NCBI GenBank assembly: GCA_016779265.1 | Contig: JADHNY010000013.1 | Span: 1-60,229 of the forward strand | From: Pirellulales bacterium | GTDB taxonomy: Bacteria > Planctomycetota > Planctomycetia > Pirellulales > UBA1268 | Length of the DNA stretch: 60,229 nt | Direction of reading: 5' to 3' | Part shown: one piece after another, positions 49,968-60,032 of the stretch | Layout of the letters: every line of letters starts with the position of its first letter | How positions within the stretch are numbered: the first letter of the stretch is position 1 | Notes under the pieces: generated by a model | The model's database searches: none | The model's input: only the letters and a program-made list of their open reading frames with translations | What the model was told of the DNA's origin: nothing | Position numbers and translations under genes: made by a program

Positions 49968-51398
49968 TCAGGCGACAGCGACCGCCGCAGCGATCAACTC
50001 AACCGCAGCCACGACGGTTTCCTCGCGGATGCCCAGCGTGATCCGAACCCGCAGCCGACTCTCCGGCCCCACGGCTGATGCCACGGAGACGACGTCTGCC
50101 TGGAGCCCCTGCTCCAACAGCGTGCGGGTGATTTCCATTCCTGGATACGGTCCTCCGACACGCACCGTGATGACGGGACCATCAGTATCGGCAGACTCGC
50201 CAAGGTCGAGGTCGCAGTCGAGGGCGAGTTTTCGAAAGAGATTGGAGCGATCAGCCAAGGCCTCAACCCGCCGGTCATCCGCTTTGAGGATTGCCAGACC
50301 CCGTCGGGCCGCCGCCACTGCCGAAGGCAGACAGTGACGACTGACGAGATCAGGCTCCGCCGTCTCGAGATACCGCACCAGCGGATCTCGTCCAGCGAGA
50401 TAGCCACCACCACCGCCAAGACACCGCCACTGCGAAGCAATCCAGAGGTCGACCTCCTGCGGATCGACGCCGGTATGGACAGCCAGTCCTCGACCGCCAC
50501 CGAGTGTGCCAAGCGAATCTGATTCATCGACAACCAGAAGAAAGTCGTACTCGGCCTTAAGCCTCAGCAGTGTCGGCAGGTCGAGCATGGCACCGGTGGC
50601 ATTACAAATGCCTTCAGCCACCACAATGCGACGTCGAGAACGCCCCTGCGAGCCACCGAGCAGACGCCGGAGCTGGCGTTCATCACGAAAGCTCACCGAC
50701 CGACAGGTGCCACGGGATGCTTCGCCCGCTCTCACCAGGCTGCCACGGGCATCACGGTCGAGCAGGACGAGATCCCCTTCTCCAACGAGCCGATTGAAGA
50801 CCGCAGCCAGTGGCCCATGATCAGGCAGCACCGCCACGGCTCGCTCCACGCCGAGAAACTCAGCGAGTTCGTGCTCGAAGGCAGCGACCATCTCCGCATA
50901 CGGTTCCGCCAGTTCACCTGATGGCATGCTGCAGCCAAAGCAGTCGATCGCCTCTTTCGCGGCGGTGACCACATCGGGATGCCCCGAAAGACTGAGATAG
51001 TCCGTGCTCGTGAGGTTGGTCGCGCCGCCGGCCCGCTGCTTCGGCAGGGCCAGACGTCGTCGACGACGGCAGCGGTCGTCGGCATCGAGTCGATCGACGA
51101 GATGCCGTTCAATGCGATCGACCAGGTCATTCCAGCAGTCAATGCCCTCAAGCCACTCTGAACGAAACCGCATCTGATAGCGGCTCTCGATGCGATGTAC
51201 CACGTCATGGAAGGCGACCGCGTCAATGCCACGCTTGGTGAATGAGTCACCCAATCGCAGACGCGTGGCTTCCGGAAGGCGATCAACCTCGGCCTGCACC
51301 AGTTCGACGATCGCCTCGTAGGTGATCGCTGGTGAGTCCTGCACAAAGGCTGAAGCCGCTCCGGGCTGACAGATGGTGGCCGATGCAGTTGGTCGCAT
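49968..51398 (-). CDS. Oxoamine-synthase-like pseudoenzyme with acyl-carrier-like N-domain
   Basis: 476 residues from the ATG at 51398, supported by a perfect AAGGAGG nine bases upstream. Residues 25-100 resemble an acyl carrier protein (LRLGDSFTKRGIDAVAFHDVVHRIE), but the phosphopantetheine Ser is Ala60. Residues 120-475 have the alpha-oxoamine synthase fold (NLTSTDYLSLSGHP, VVAEGICNATGAMLDLPTLLRLKAEYDFLLVVDESDS). The PLP Lys position reads SQWRCLGGGGGY (Arg325), and the His of the DExH motif is Asp294. It should not form a normal PLP aldimine. The pairing of two inactivated domains suggests a structural or regulatory role. Confidence 0.8.
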   Translation of the reverse strand: MRPTASATICQPGAASAFVQDSPAITYEAIVELVQAEVDRLPEATRLRLGDSFTKRGIDAVAFHDVVHRIESRYQMRFRSEWLEGIDCWNDLVDRIERHLVDRLDADDRCRRRRRLALPKQRAGGATNLTSTDYLSLSGHPDVVTAAKEAIDCFGCSMPSGELAEPYAEMVAAFEHELAEFLGVERAVAVLPDHGPLAAVFNRLVGEGDLVLLDRDARGSLVRAGEASRGTCRSVSFRDERQLRRLLGGSQGRSRRRIVVAEGICNATGAMLDLPTLLRLKAEYDFLLVVDESDSLGTLGGGRGLAVHTGVDPQEVDLWIASQWRCLGGGGGYLAGRDPLVRYLETAEPDLVSRHCLPSAVAAARRGLAILKADDRRVEALADRSNLFRKLALDCDLDLGESADTDGPVITVRVGGPYPGMEITRTLLEQGLQADVVSVASAVGPESRLRVRITLGIREETVVAAVELIAAAVAVA

Positions 51399-51510
51399 GA
51401 GTCGGCTCCTCCTTGAAACCTTCTCGTGGTCACGGGGCTCACGACCGCGGAGTCCGCCGCGTCGGCATGCCCCCAGCAATCGCGTGTTCCGCCCCTGCGG
51501 AACGACACCG

Positions 51511-51539
51511 AATATAGAAAAGCCGTCCGCCAGCCCCAA
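51511..51539 (-). promoter_or_regulatory. Candidate promoter for the oxoamine-synthase-like gene
   Basis: On the minus strand TTGGGG, 17 bases, TATATT. It would give a 106-nt leader starting with a perfect GTTCCGC/GCGGAAC hairpin at 51486-51503. Confidence 0.4.
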
Positions 51540-51556
51540 GCCCCAGAAGGGCTTGG
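51536..51556 (-). terminator. GC hairpin after aconitase
   Basis: CCAAGCCC, loop of five, GGGCTTGG: eight base pairs, starting 12 bases beyond the stop at 51568. On the minus strand no T run follows immediately, so termination may need Rho or the hairpin may protect the 3' end. Confidence 0.45.
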
Positions 51557-51567
51557 AGAGGCTATTT

Positions 51568-54288
51568 TCAGCCGTTTTTCAGCAAACGTCGCAGCACGAA
51601 CGGCAGAATCCCCCCAGCTTGAAACTGGTCCAGCTCCACGGGCGTGTCGATCCGCACCAGGCAGGGAATCTCACGTCTGGTTCCATCGGGTGACGTCGCC
51701 GTCACGGTGATCGTGGAGCGTGGCGATAGGCCGGCGTCGACCGGAATATCAAACGTCTCTTCACCGGTCAGGCCAAGGTCTTGCCACGACTCCGGCAGCA
51801 CCAGAGGCAGCACCCCCATACCGACCAGATTCGAGCGATGGATCCGCTCAAAACTCGCTGCGAGCACCGCTTTCACACCGAGCATCATGGTGCCCTTCGC
51901 TGCCCAGTCACGCGAACTCCCCGTGCCGTACTCGGCCCCGGCCAGGACCACCAGTGGCGTGCCCTCGGCCTTGTACTGCATGGCGGCGTCGTAGACGGGC
52001 ATCACCTCACCCGTGGGCAGTTTCCGCGTCACGCCCCCTTCTGTGCCAGGGGCAAGCAGATTGCGAATGCGGATGTTCGCAAAGGTGCCGCGTGTCATCA
52101 CCCGGTCATTGCCACGCCGCGCTCCGTAACTGTTGAAATCCACCGGCTCAACACCATGCTCCACAAGATACGCACCTGCCGGGCTCACCTTGGCGATGCT
52201 GCCAGCCGGTGAGATATGGTCGGTCGTCACGCTGTCACCGAGCGCGAGCAACACCCGGGCGGCCTTCACCGCAGTCAACGGCGCCGGCTCAGCGGCGATC
52301 TCAGAGAGGAATGGTGGCTCCTGGATGTAGGTGCTCGCCGTATCCCAGTCGTAGAGTTCGCCGGACGACGTCGGCACGGCATTCCACCGCGGATTCGACT
52401 CCCACACATTCGAGTAGCGGGTTTCAAACTGATCGGGCGTGACCGAAGCGGCCACCGTCTCCCGCACCTCGTCAGCAGTTGGCCAGATATCTCGGAGAAA
52501 CACGTCATTTCCCTCGCTGTCGGTGCCGATCGGCTCATGCTCAAGGTCGATATCGGTGGTCCCGGCAATCGCGTATGCCACCACCAGTGGCGGGCTCGCC
52601 AGCCAGTTGGCCTTCACCAGCGGATTGACCCGGCCTTCGAAGTTGCGGTTTCCTGAGAGCACTGCAGCTGCGACGAGATCACCCTCCGTGACCGCCTTCG
52701 CCACATAGTCAGGCAGGGGCCCGGAGTTGCCGATGCAGGTGGTACACCCGTAGCCCACCGTCTCGAAACCGAGGGCATCGAGGTCCGCAGCGAGCCCGGA
52801 AGCGTCGAGATAGTCGGTGACCACTCGGCTTCCAGGAGCGAGGCTCGTCTTCACCCACGGCTTGGTGCTGAGGCCCTTGGCCCGAGCCTTTCGAGCGACA
52901 AGGCCAGCGGCGACCATCACGCCCGGATTGCTGGTGTTTGTGCAGCTGGTAATCGCTGCAATCACCACTGCGCCATGATGGATGTCCGACGACGCGCCAT
53001 CTTTCTCGACTGTCCCGGTGCTGGTGAGCTCATCGGCCTCAAGGGCGAAGCCGCGGGCACTGGTAGGAGCCGTCAGGGACGCTGCAAACGACTTCTTCAC
53101 CTCTCCAAGCCGCACACGATCCTGCGGCCGCTTCGGCCCCGCCAGGCTCGGCACCACGCTTCCAAGATCGAGCGACAGACAGGTCGTGAACTCGGGACGG
53201 GCAGCGTCTGCCGTGCGAAAGAGTCCCTGCTCCTTGGTGTACCGCTCAACCAGTTCGACCTGCGCGGCGGGGCGACCGGTCAGCCGCAGATAACGAAGCG
53301 TCTCATCGTCGATCGGGAAGAAGCCCATCGTGGCTCCATACTCGGGCGCCATGTTCGCGATCGTGGCCCGGTCTGCGAGCGTCATGCTGGCAAGTCCATC
53401 GCCGAAGAACTCAACGAACTTGCCGACGACACCCTGCTTCCGCAGCATCTCCGTGACGGTCAGCACCAGGTCGGTGGCGGTGGCCCCAGCGGCGAGTTTG
53501 CCAGTGAGTTCGAAGCCCACAACCTCGGGCATCAGCAGCGACAGCGGCTGGCCCAGCATCACGGCCTCGGCTTCAATGCCGCCAACGCCCCAGCCAACGA
53601 CGCCGAGGCCGTTGATCATCGTGGTGTGACTGTCTGTTCCAACGAGCGTGTCGGGCACGGCAACGGGGAGCCCGCCGTCTGCCGAGGGCCTCAGGAAGAC
53701 ACAGCCCGCGAGGTACTCCAGATTGACCTGGTGCACGATGCCGATCGCCGGTGGCACAACTCGGAAGTTGTCGAACGCCTGCTGGCCCCACCGCAAGAAG
53801 CCGTACCGCTCCGCGTTTCTGCGGAACTCGAGGTCGACGTTCTGCTCGAGTGCCTGATGCGTCCCAAAGAAATCGACCTGCACGGAGTGATCGATGACGA
53901 GGTCCACGGGCACCAGCGGGTTGATTTTCTTGGGATCTCCGCCGAGCCGCTTCATCGCGGCCCGCATCGCAGCCAGATCGACGACGCAGGGAACGCCCGT
54001 GAAGTCCTGCAACACCACCCGGGCAGGCTTAAACGGAATCTCGGCAGCGGCCGGAGAGGCGGCGTCCCAGGTGGCCAGAGCCCGAATGTCTGCCTCAGTC
54101 ACGGCGTAGCCGTCGCAGGTCCGCAGCAGGGCCTCGAGGATCGTCCGCAGGCAGTAGGGAAGCCGCGAGGTGTTGGTCACACCCGCGTCATCGAGGGCTC
54201 GGAGCCGGTGGTAAACCGCCTTCCCGGAGCCAGTTTCGAAGGTGTTTTGTGCGGAAAATGGATCGGATGCGGAGCTGCTCGCTGACAT
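51568..54288 (-). CDS. acnA: Aconitate hydratase A
   Basis: Isomerises citrate and isocitrate in the TCA cycle. About 906 residues from [11 protein letters not shown]; upstream in-frame sequence to 54504 is unlikely coding. The [4Fe-4S] ligands appear as the Cys in [12 protein letters not shown] and the two Cys in [38 protein letters not shown], the swivelling domain motif [16 protein letters not shown] and the [18 protein letters not shown] segment are intact. Length is standard for AcnA. It is the only TCA gene in the window. Confidence 0.95.
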   Translation of the reverse strand: MSASSSASDPFSAQNTFETGSGKAVYHRLRALDDAGVTNTSRLPYCLRTILEALLRTCDGYAVTEADIRALATWDAASPAAAEIPFKPARVVLQDFTGVPCVVDLAAMRAAMKRLGGDPKKINPLVPVDLVIDHSVQVDFFGTHQALEQNVDLEFRRNAERYGFLRWGQQAFDNFRVVPPAIGIVHQVNLEYLAGCVFLRPSADGGLPVAVPDTLVGTDSHTTMINGLGVVGWGVGGIEAEAVMLGQPLSLLMPEVVGFELTGKLAAGATATDLVLTVTEMLRKQGVVGKFVEFFGDGLASMTLADRATIANMAPEYGATMGFFPIDDETLRYLRLTGRPAAQVELVERYTKEQGLFRTADAARPEFTTCLSLDLGSVVPSLAGPKRPQDRVRLGEVKKSFAASLTAPTSARGFALEADELTSTGTVEKDGASSDIHHGAVVIAAITSCTNTSNPGVMVAAGLVARKARAKGLSTKPWVKTSLAPGSRVVTDYLDASGLAADLDALGFETVGYGCTTCIGNSGPLPDYVAKAVTEGDLVAAAVLSGNRNFEGRVNPLVKANWLASPPLVVAYAIAGTTDIDLEHEPIGTDSEGNDVFLRDIWPTADEVRETVAASVTPDQFETRYSNVWESNPRWNAVPTSSGELYDWDTASTYIQEPPFLSEIAAEPAPLTAVKAARVLLALGDSVTTDHISPAGSIAKVSPAGAYLVEHGVEPVDFNSYGARRGNDRVMTRGTFANIRIRNLLAPGTEGGVTRKLPTGEVMPVYDAAMQYKAEGTPLVVLAGAEYGTGSSRDWAAKGTMMLGVKAVLAASFERIHRSNLVGMGVLPLVLPESWQDLGLTGEETFDIPVDAGLSPRSTITVTATSPDGTRREIPCLVRIDTPVELDQFQAGGILPFVLRRLLKNG

Positions 54289-54481
54289 GAAAGACTGCCT
54301 TCTCAGGTGGGGTGACAAACCGCCGTGGGTTCGCAATGTATCGCGATGAGCCCTGGGAAAAAACTCACCAAAACGCCGCTCGACTTTTCGGAGGACGCGG
54401 TGTATTGTTTGGGTACCGAACACAACGATTCTTTTCGGCGGCTGTTCCCCCCCCAAAGACCCACACCTCAATAGCCGCTCT

Positions 54482-54510
54482 GGCCCCGTGGTTTCCCCAA
54501 TCACGGGGCC
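54482..54510 (+). terminator. Nine-base-pair GC hairpin in the acnA upstream region
   Basis: GGCCCCGTG, an 11-base loop, CACGGGGCC, then ATTTCAATTC on the plus strand. It has terminator-like shape but no known upstream plus-strand gene ends here, so it may belong to an unannotated transcript. Confidence 0.5.
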
Positions 54511-54666
54511 ATTTCAATTCACGGCTGTCTCTGTGATCAAGTGCTTTCGCTCCCTGCGGAAGCGTCTGAGAGCCACCGGTAAAACCGTCTTCGCGACCGA
54601 ATGCGTCGGCGGTGGTGCTCACGGCAGCGTGATCGACACCAGGCGATGGGCCACAGCAAAAGGGAC

Positions 54667-54695
54667 TTGCACGACTCCCTCCTAAGAGGAATACT
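54667..54695 (+). promoter_or_regulatory. Candidate promoter for the gene at 54820
   Basis: TTGCAC, 17 bases, AATACT. It would give a leader of about 118 nt. Confidence 0.45.
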
Positions 54696-54819
54696 TACGC
54701 TCCTCCTGGGGTAGTCACTTCACGCCGCCGATCTGACGTACTGCAGGAGTGCCCGAAAGAATGTTTCACCCCAGGCGTTCAGTGTGATCTGCCGAGGACG
54801 AAGTCACGGGAGGCCGAAG

Positions 54820-55086
54820 ATGTACTGCTCACGACAGCTCTTCGCTGCCGTTTCTGCGATCGCCTCATCGTCGTTGTTTGTCACCCTTGTCTGTTTCGCA
54901 CTGGCCATGGCACTCCTGATGTCACAGCCTGTTTCTGTCGATGCTGAAACTGCCAAGTCCAGTGAACAGCCGCCTATCTCCACAGACGACGGCACGGATG
55001 GCCCGAACATCCACAGTACAGATGAGACCGCTGTGCTCACCCCAGCACGTTCGCCGCGTGGTCTGCCCATCACACGACGCCCGTAG
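54820..55086 (+). CDS. Small membrane or secreted hypothetical protein
   Basis: 88 residues from the ATG at 54820, which has GGGAGG nine bases upstream. Residues 6-33 form one long hydrophobic segment (LFAAVSAIASSSLFVTLVCFALAMALLM), a signal or membrane anchor. The remaining 50 residues are polar, Thr/Ser/Asp-rich and probably unstructured. No family is recognised. A promoter candidate lies 125-153 bases upstream. Its last 17 bases overlap the convergent PEP-CTERM gene. Confidence 0.55.
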   Translation: MYCSRQLFAAVSAIASSSLFVTLVCFALAMALLMSQPVSVDAETAKSSEQPPISTDDGTDGPNIHSTDETAVLTPARSPRGLPITRRP

Positions 55087-57910
55087 CCTGGCGATGCTCC
55101 TTCCGTGACTGGCAACGGAGCCATCTCCCTGAGCAGACACCTGAAGCGACAACACCGGTGAGTCCTGCAAGTAAGAGCCGCCACCCGCTCGGCTCCGGCA
55201 CGGAAACGAGAGTGCCGACTCCGTTTCCACCGTCATCGATAAAGAGTGAAAGCAGCTCGTCATCTCCCGCACCGAAGCCACCGGCAAATCCGCTCGCCCC
55301 AACCCCTCCGGCAAGCCCAAAACCTCCGGCAAGGTAGTCTGGGGCGTTGTAGTTGGGAAACAGCGCGATGATGTCGTCGAAGTTCACCAGACCGTCGTAG
55401 GTGAAGTCACCTTCCTGCCAGGAAAAGCTGCCGATCGCGTTGTAGTTGGGAAACAGGGCAATGATGTCATCAAAGTTCACCAGGCCATCGAGGTTGCTGT
55501 CGCCAAGTGCGGCCCAGGCCACGCTCGCTGCCCCGCTGGTCGCGTCAATCACGTAGCCAACCCCAAACTGGCTGTCCGCGGCGGCCGTGCTTGAGGTGAT
55601 CCCCGTGAAGCCATCCCAACTGCCATCGTTGCGACCGGCAATGATCGCAGCCCGCAGGTCGGCCGGTGAGATGCCGCCGCTGGCGATGTCGACACGACCG
55701 CGGCCAAGATCGAGCAGTCCGCCGCCTGCATTTTCTTCAATCGCGAGCGTCTCCAGACCGAGCACCCGCCGGGTTGCCGCCGTCAGCGCAGCCGAGCCTC
55801 TCTCAACCGCGAGGCTGGGGATCGTGGCATCGACGGTCACTTCCAGGCGGCCGCCAGACACCACCGTGGGACTTGAGGCAAGGGCGTTACTCTCAGTGAC
55901 GGCGAGCGTTCCGGCCGACACTGTCGTCGTCCCGGTATGGGTATTGGCCCTATCGAGCACGAGTTCCCCGCCACCGGTTTTTGTCAGGCCTCGTGTGCCA
56001 GAGAAGAGCGAATGGCCAGCCGCCGATTGGGTGGTGGTTCCCGACGCGACATCAACAACGACAGGCCCGGTCGGCACAGCGTAGATCGCCTGCATCAAAA
56101 ACGCTGGTTCTTTGCTAAGCCCGTTGAACGAAGCAGAGACCTGTTTCATCGAAACGGTCGCCTCCACATCGATTCCCTTCACCGCATTGAAGTTGTCGAG
56201 CGTGTAGAAGCCGATCCCGTTATGGACCGCATCAATCCCTTTGCCATCTCCGAGTACATAGGTCTCAAACGACGCGTGAGTGATCAGTGATGTTGCGTCC
56301 TGGCGGGTGAGAAATCCGCCGAAAAACGCGTCATCTTCCACAATCTCCGCGACCTGCAGAAACAGCTGCACCCGGTTGCCAACACCAAGAGCAACCGGCA
56401 GGGGATTATTGCCAGTGAGCCGCAGGCCATCATTGAGGCTGGCTGTCGGATAGAACCAGTCAGGCTGCCCATTGACCTGCGAAAAACCGAACTCAAATGC
56501 CGTGTCGGCAGCGACGGTGACAGACTCTGCGGTCAGGATTCCCTCGCCTGATGTCACCCCAACCGGAGCCACGGTGCCTGATCCTGCGATCGACTTGAGC
56601 AATCCTGAGCCATCGACAGTACCTCCGTCGAGCTGCACGTGCATGCTGCTGTACACGCCATCAATGCGGGCCACGGTGTTGAGCTGCGGTCGCACCGTGC
56701 CGGCATAGGTGTTTCCTGCCAGACCAGCGAAGACCACCCGCGCGGTGTCTGCTCCAGGCGTTGACACGGTCGAGGTCAACGTCAACGTCGTTCCCAAACT
56801 GCCACGGAGTGGGCCCGTGAGCATGATCCCCTCGGCTGAAGCCATGACTGGATCTGGCGACGTGGTGTTTGTGATCGCCACGGTGCTGTCGGCAGTCACC
56901 TCGACCGCATTGGCCAAGAGAACCACCGTGTCGGCCTCCTGACTCAGCGTGCCTCCCGCCAGCGTGATGACCGTTGATGTGTCGGTTCCAAACGTGTACT
57001 GGCCGTCATCGGTGGCGAGCATGAGCCGTCCACCCGCAGCAATCTCGACGCCGCTTGTGAGTGTTGGAGTCGCGGTGGTGTCGACGATCAATGTGCCGTT
57101 GTTCAGAAGTGTCCGGCCAGAGTAGGCCTTTTCGAGTTTTGCGGCCTTGGTGTTGGCGCTGGTGTCGAAGCGGACGGTCCCCTGGCCACGTGAGTCAATA
57201 ATAAAGTCGCCATCGCCAACCAGTTCTCCATCGAAACGGACCTCGTCAGCATCCGGTACCTCAACAGTCAGCGACGATCCGAGCGCGATCGTTCCTTCTC
57301 CGCTGATCCCTGCGATGGTCTCGGCCGTTCCGGAAAAGTCATACTCGGCAAATCTGTCAACAAAGAGCAGCGTTGCGTCAGGCAGCACATGATCACGACC
57401 ACTCTGCACTCGTCCGGCGAGAACGCTCGTGGCACCGCTGTAGTCGCTCCCGGCGTCTCCGAGGATGAGCAGTCCACTGCCACTCTTCCGGAACCCATTC
57501 GTGCCACCAAGGGCCGCCTGAAGGGTGGTGGTGTAGGCCAAATCGGTCACGCTCACCTCCGAGACCGACAGCGAGCCTCCACCGGTTGCGTCGAGCGTGT
57601 AGAGGTCTGCATCAAAGACCACCTGGCCTGCCGTGATCGGATCCTCAAGAGTCACCGTGCCGCCATTGCCGACAAACACCGCATCTGCGGCATCTGCCCA
57701 TGCCACGGGTGTCACAGGGTCTGTCGTTGCTGTCCAACGCAGTCCTGTGGTCGTCCACGCCCCGCTGCCGCCAAGACTGACACCATCAGCGGTCCACAAG
57801 AGCGGCTCGGCTTTCGCGATCGCAGCCGACCATCCAGGGGGCAGACCTGCTATCAGCAGGACGATCGCCACCGCGATTGCAGGCCCCCGCAGTCTGATCT
57901 GACCATCCAT
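55070..57910 (-). CDS. PEP-CTERM protein with beta-strand repeats and dockerin-like pair
   Basis: 946 residues. A signal peptide (AIAVAIVLLIAGLPPGWSAA) is followed by a long beta-helix-like region with autotransporter-type repeats (GTNGFRKSGSGLLILGDAGSDYSGATSVLAGRV; later GLTKTGGGELVLDRANTHTGTTTVSAGTLAV). Near the C-terminus are two dockerin-like loops GDSNLDGLVNFDDIIALFPNYN and GDFTYDGLVNFDDIIALFPNYN, a Gly-rich spacer, and VPEPS at about 904-908 with a membrane helix and Arg-rich tail. This is the PEP-CTERM sorting signal. It is probably cell-surface or matrix material, processed by exosortase. Confidence 0.88.
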   Translation of the reverse strand: MDGQIRLRGPAIAVAIVLLIAGLPPGWSAAIAKAEPLLWTADGVSLGGSGAWTTTGLRWTATTDPVTPVAWADAADAVFVGNGGTVTLEDPITAGQVVFDADLYTLDATGGGSLSVSEVSVTDLAYTTTLQAALGGTNGFRKSGSGLLILGDAGSDYSGATSVLAGRVQSGRDHVLPDATLLFVDRFAEYDFSGTAETIAGISGEGTIALGSSLTVEVPDADEVRFDGELVGDGDFIIDSRGQGTVRFDTSANTKAAKLEKAYSGRTLLNNGTLIVDTTATPTLTSGVEIAAGGRLMLATDDGQYTFGTDTSTVITLAGGTLSQEADTVVLLANAVEVTADSTVAITNTTSPDPVMASAEGIMLTGPLRGSLGTTLTLTSTVSTPGADTARVVFAGLAGNTYAGTVRPQLNTVARIDGVYSSMHVQLDGGTVDGSGLLKSIAGSGTVAPVGVTSGEGILTAESVTVAADTAFEFGFSQVNGQPDWFYPTASLNDGLRLTGNNPLPVALGVGNRVQLFLQVAEIVEDDAFFGGFLTRQDATSLITHASFETYVLGDGKGIDAVHNGIGFYTLDNFNAVKGIDVEATVSMKQVSASFNGLSKEPAFLMQAIYAVPTGPVVVDVASGTTTQSAAGHSLFSGTRGLTKTGGGELVLDRANTHTGTTTVSAGTLAVTESNALASSPTVVSGGRLEVTVDATIPSLAVERGSAALTAATRRVLGLETLAIEENAGGGLLDLGRGRVDIASGGISPADLRAAIIAGRNDGSWDGFTGITSSTAAADSQFGVGYVIDATSGAASVAWAALGDSNLDGLVNFDDIIALFPNYNAIGSFSWQEGDFTYDGLVNFDDIIALFPNYNAPDYLAGGFGLAGGVGASGFAGGFGAGDDELLSLFIDDGGNGVGTLVSVPEPSGWRLLLAGLTGVVASGVCSGRWLRCQSRKEHRQATGVV
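55349..55504 (-). repeat. Duplicated 63-bp dockerin-like calcium-loop unit
   Basis: Two closely similar units (55349-55411 and 55442-55504, period 93) each encode a DG-V-N-DD-loop followed by ALFPNYN. Differences are mainly in third codon positions, so the protein repeat is under selection. Confidence 0.85.
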
Positions 57911-57951
57911 GCCGCGTTCTCACGCAAAGCCCAAGAGTCCCCTGAGCCTTG

Positions 57952-57980
57952 GTGATACCGAAACTACAGCTATTCCGCAA
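57952..57980 (-). promoter_or_regulatory. Candidate promoter for the PEP-CTERM gene
   Basis: On the minus strand TTGCGG, 17 bases, TATCAC, with initiation near 57945 and a leader of about 35 nt. A second candidate (TTGCCA, 17 bases, AATCAT) lies just upstream. Confidence 0.35.
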
Positions 57981-58022
57981 AGAATGATTCTGCAGACGCG
58001 ACCGAGTGGCAACGGCCAGCCG

Positions 58023-60032
58023 CTATCCGCCCGGCCGCTGGCTGATCCGGGTCTCCTTCGCACGCCAGCCACTGGTGGCCGTCTGCAGGCCAGCCCTGCT
58101 CTGAGAGAGACCAGATCCGTCCGCCCCGTCTGCAGCGGAAGCTCCCAGCACAGTCCCGCTGGCGAGCCCCTGCCCGCGATCGAGAATGCCCGCGTCAGCC
58201 GCATGCGCCATCAGGATCGCGACCACCTCTTCTACCGCTTCGCTGGTGCGGTGCACCGTCGAGTGGATCGACGGCACATACCGCTCACTCACCACTCCCG
58301 GTGAACGAGCGCTCGGCACCGACACGACGCCATCCCCATCTTCGAGGCCATCGGTCAGGTGGCCCGTGCCGACGATGGTGTGGGCGGTCACGCAGGATGC
58401 CACCGGCGATGTCCGTAGGGCCGCCAAGAGCGGCGAGTTGGGCTCGAGGGTGTCGATCGTGGTCGGCAACCGACGCTCAAAGTCGGGATGGAACGTCCCG
58501 TGTGGGTTTGACGAGATGATCGCCTCGTGCACCGCACGGATCTGTTCCGGCTGCTGCACGGCCGCCGACGCCAGCTGCCCAACCGCTCGTGTTGCCCACG
58601 ACGAGCCTCCGTGCGGCGTGGCAATGAACACAACCCGTCGAACCTGAGGCACCGGCTCAAAGAAGAACGACTCCCTCATCCGCTGCTGCAGCGTGCCGGG
58701 CAGCTTGACTTGGGCAAAAGGCTTGTAGCTGATCGCGCTCCAGAACCGGTCTCCGGAAGACACCACCATCATCTTGGCGTGCAGCCCGCCCATGCTGTGA
58801 CCCACCAGCACGACCTGCTGCAGCGCGGTAGTGGTGCCAGTCGGATCGAGCTTCTCAATCAGCTGTGCCAGCTGAAGTCGGAGCTGAGCCGACGTAGGCA
58901 GGAATGGCGCACCGGTTGGATAGTGAAACACCCACGGCGTGAAGCAGCGATGGAACGCCGGCCAGGTGCGAAGCTCATTGAGCATCTCAAACCAGGTCCC
59001 TTCATCACTGGCCAGGCCGTGGATGAACACCACTGGAATCTTGCCGGGCACGTACGGCTCAAGCATCTCAAGACGCGGCAGGCTGCTCGACCGACGAAAC
59101 GGCTGCAAGAACCCTTGGACGTTGGATCGCTTTGGCATGCCGTCCAGGATGTCGAGCAACGGCGATGTGAGATCCGCAGCCAGCGGTGGCTTCCAGGGCC
59201 CAATCCGCACCCGAGCCACCTCTACCGGATTCACGAGATCGAGCACCGCTGGCGGAGGCGAACCATGCACCGGGCCAACCAGCTTCTCAGGAAACGCGGG
59301 CTCACCTGGCATCGCAAATCGCAGCACGGCCGTGGCTGAGAGTGACTGCCGGGGTGGCAAGAAGTCGTTTTCAAAGGTCGCTTCGGCTTTGTAGGGATCG
59401 AAGTCTTCCACCGGCTGCTGTTCAGCCTCAGGCGGGTCATCCACCGTCCGCAGCACCACCGGCAGGCCAAAGCCCCATCGCTGATGGCAGCGGGAGACAT
59501 GTGAGTCACCAGGAGGGGGCATCGCGACCACGTCGAGCACCGATTTGGTAGGAATCGCATGCCCCTGCATCACCAGCGGCACCTTGACCGGATCCCACTT
59601 CGAGCCCACGACGAGGCCATGACATCCGTCGATCCGCCCATGCCGTCGGGCAGAGGTGAGGAGGCCTTCCAGGCAGCGGGCATACTCCTCTCCCGCCTCT
59701 GCGAGCACGTCGACCGACTCCGGACAGAGCCAGATCGCATCCCACGCCTCACGACAAGCGAGATAAAAACCGTCGATCGCCAACGGGTCTTCGTTGCGAT
59801 ACATATCGACCGCATCTTTTCGAAACTGCTCAGCCCGTTTGAGATGGGCCTGGGCCTGGGCGAGCGGGCTTCCTTGGTCGGCTTCGGGAGCTGCCCGGGC
59901 AACTCCGCCGATCAAGAGGATCGTGACTCCAAGCACGCAGCGAGCCCATCGATCCACGGCCCATCCAACCGCACCGTGGCTGTACCACTGCTCGCTCAAG
60001 GCTTTCTGCCCCAGCCGGCGTCTGCTCTGCAT
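58023..60032 (-). CDS. Secreted alpha/beta hydrolase (lipase-like)
   Basis: About 669 residues from MQSRRRLGQKALSEQ; the frame is open to 60197 but this start precedes a signal-like segment (VLGVTILLIGGVARAAPE). A helical domain (about 50-130) precedes a beta-rich domain (160-330). The hydrolase domain starts at KIPVVFIHGLASDEGTWFEML, with the nucleophile GHSMGG, the post-nucleophile FIATPHGGSSWATR, and the His region SIHSTVH near the end. The catalytic Asp is likely in DGLEDGDGVVS. The fold and HSMGG motif fit esterases or lipases; the substrate is unknown. It lies upstream of the PEP-CTERM gene on the same strand. Confidence 0.82.
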   Translation of the reverse strand: MQSRRRLGQKALSEQWYSHGAVGWAVDRWARCVLGVTILLIGGVARAAPEADQGSPLAQAQAHLKRAEQFRKDAVDMYRNEDPLAIDGFYLACREAWDAIWLCPESVDVLAEAGEEYARCLEGLLTSARRHGRIDGCHGLVVGSKWDPVKVPLVMQGHAIPTKSVLDVVAMPPPGDSHVSRCHQRWGFGLPVVLRTVDDPPEAEQQPVEDFDPYKAEATFENDFLPPRQSLSATAVLRFAMPGEPAFPEKLVGPVHGSPPPAVLDLVNPVEVARVRIGPWKPPLAADLTSPLLDILDGMPKRSNVQGFLQPFRRSSSLPRLEMLEPYVPGKIPVVFIHGLASDEGTWFEMLNELRTWPAFHRCFTPWVFHYPTGAPFLPTSAQLRLQLAQLIEKLDPTGTTTALQQVVLVGHSMGGLHAKMMVVSSGDRFWSAISYKPFAQVKLPGTLQQRMRESFFFEPVPQVRRVVFIATPHGGSSWATRAVGQLASAAVQQPEQIRAVHEAIISSNPHGTFHPDFERRLPTTIDTLEPNSPLLAALRTSPVASCVTAHTIVGTGHLTDGLEDGDGVVSVPSARSPGVVSERYVPSIHSTVHRTSEAVEEVVAILMAHAADAGILDRGQGLASGTVLGASAADGADGSGLSQSRAGLQTATSGWRAKETRISQRPGG

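Larger units (their letters stand above)
54289..54819. other. Structured intergenic region upstream of acnA and the small gene at 54820
   Basis: 531 bases without a supported gene. It holds the GGCCCCGTG hairpin (54482-54510), a second eight-base-pair hairpin GCTTTCGC/GCGGAAGC (54543-54563), and a plus-strand promoter (54667-54695). A TACATT box near 54338 on the minus strand may belong to acnA. Confidence 0.5.

Noticed and set aside
52975..54285. 436-codon plus-strand open frame
   Set aside because: It is antisense to acnA, which has intact cluster ligands and full-length family similarity.
55349..55504. Repeat pair considered as a mobile element remnant
   Set aside because: It encodes a paired dockerin-like calcium loop with synonymous differences, so it is a protein-domain duplication.
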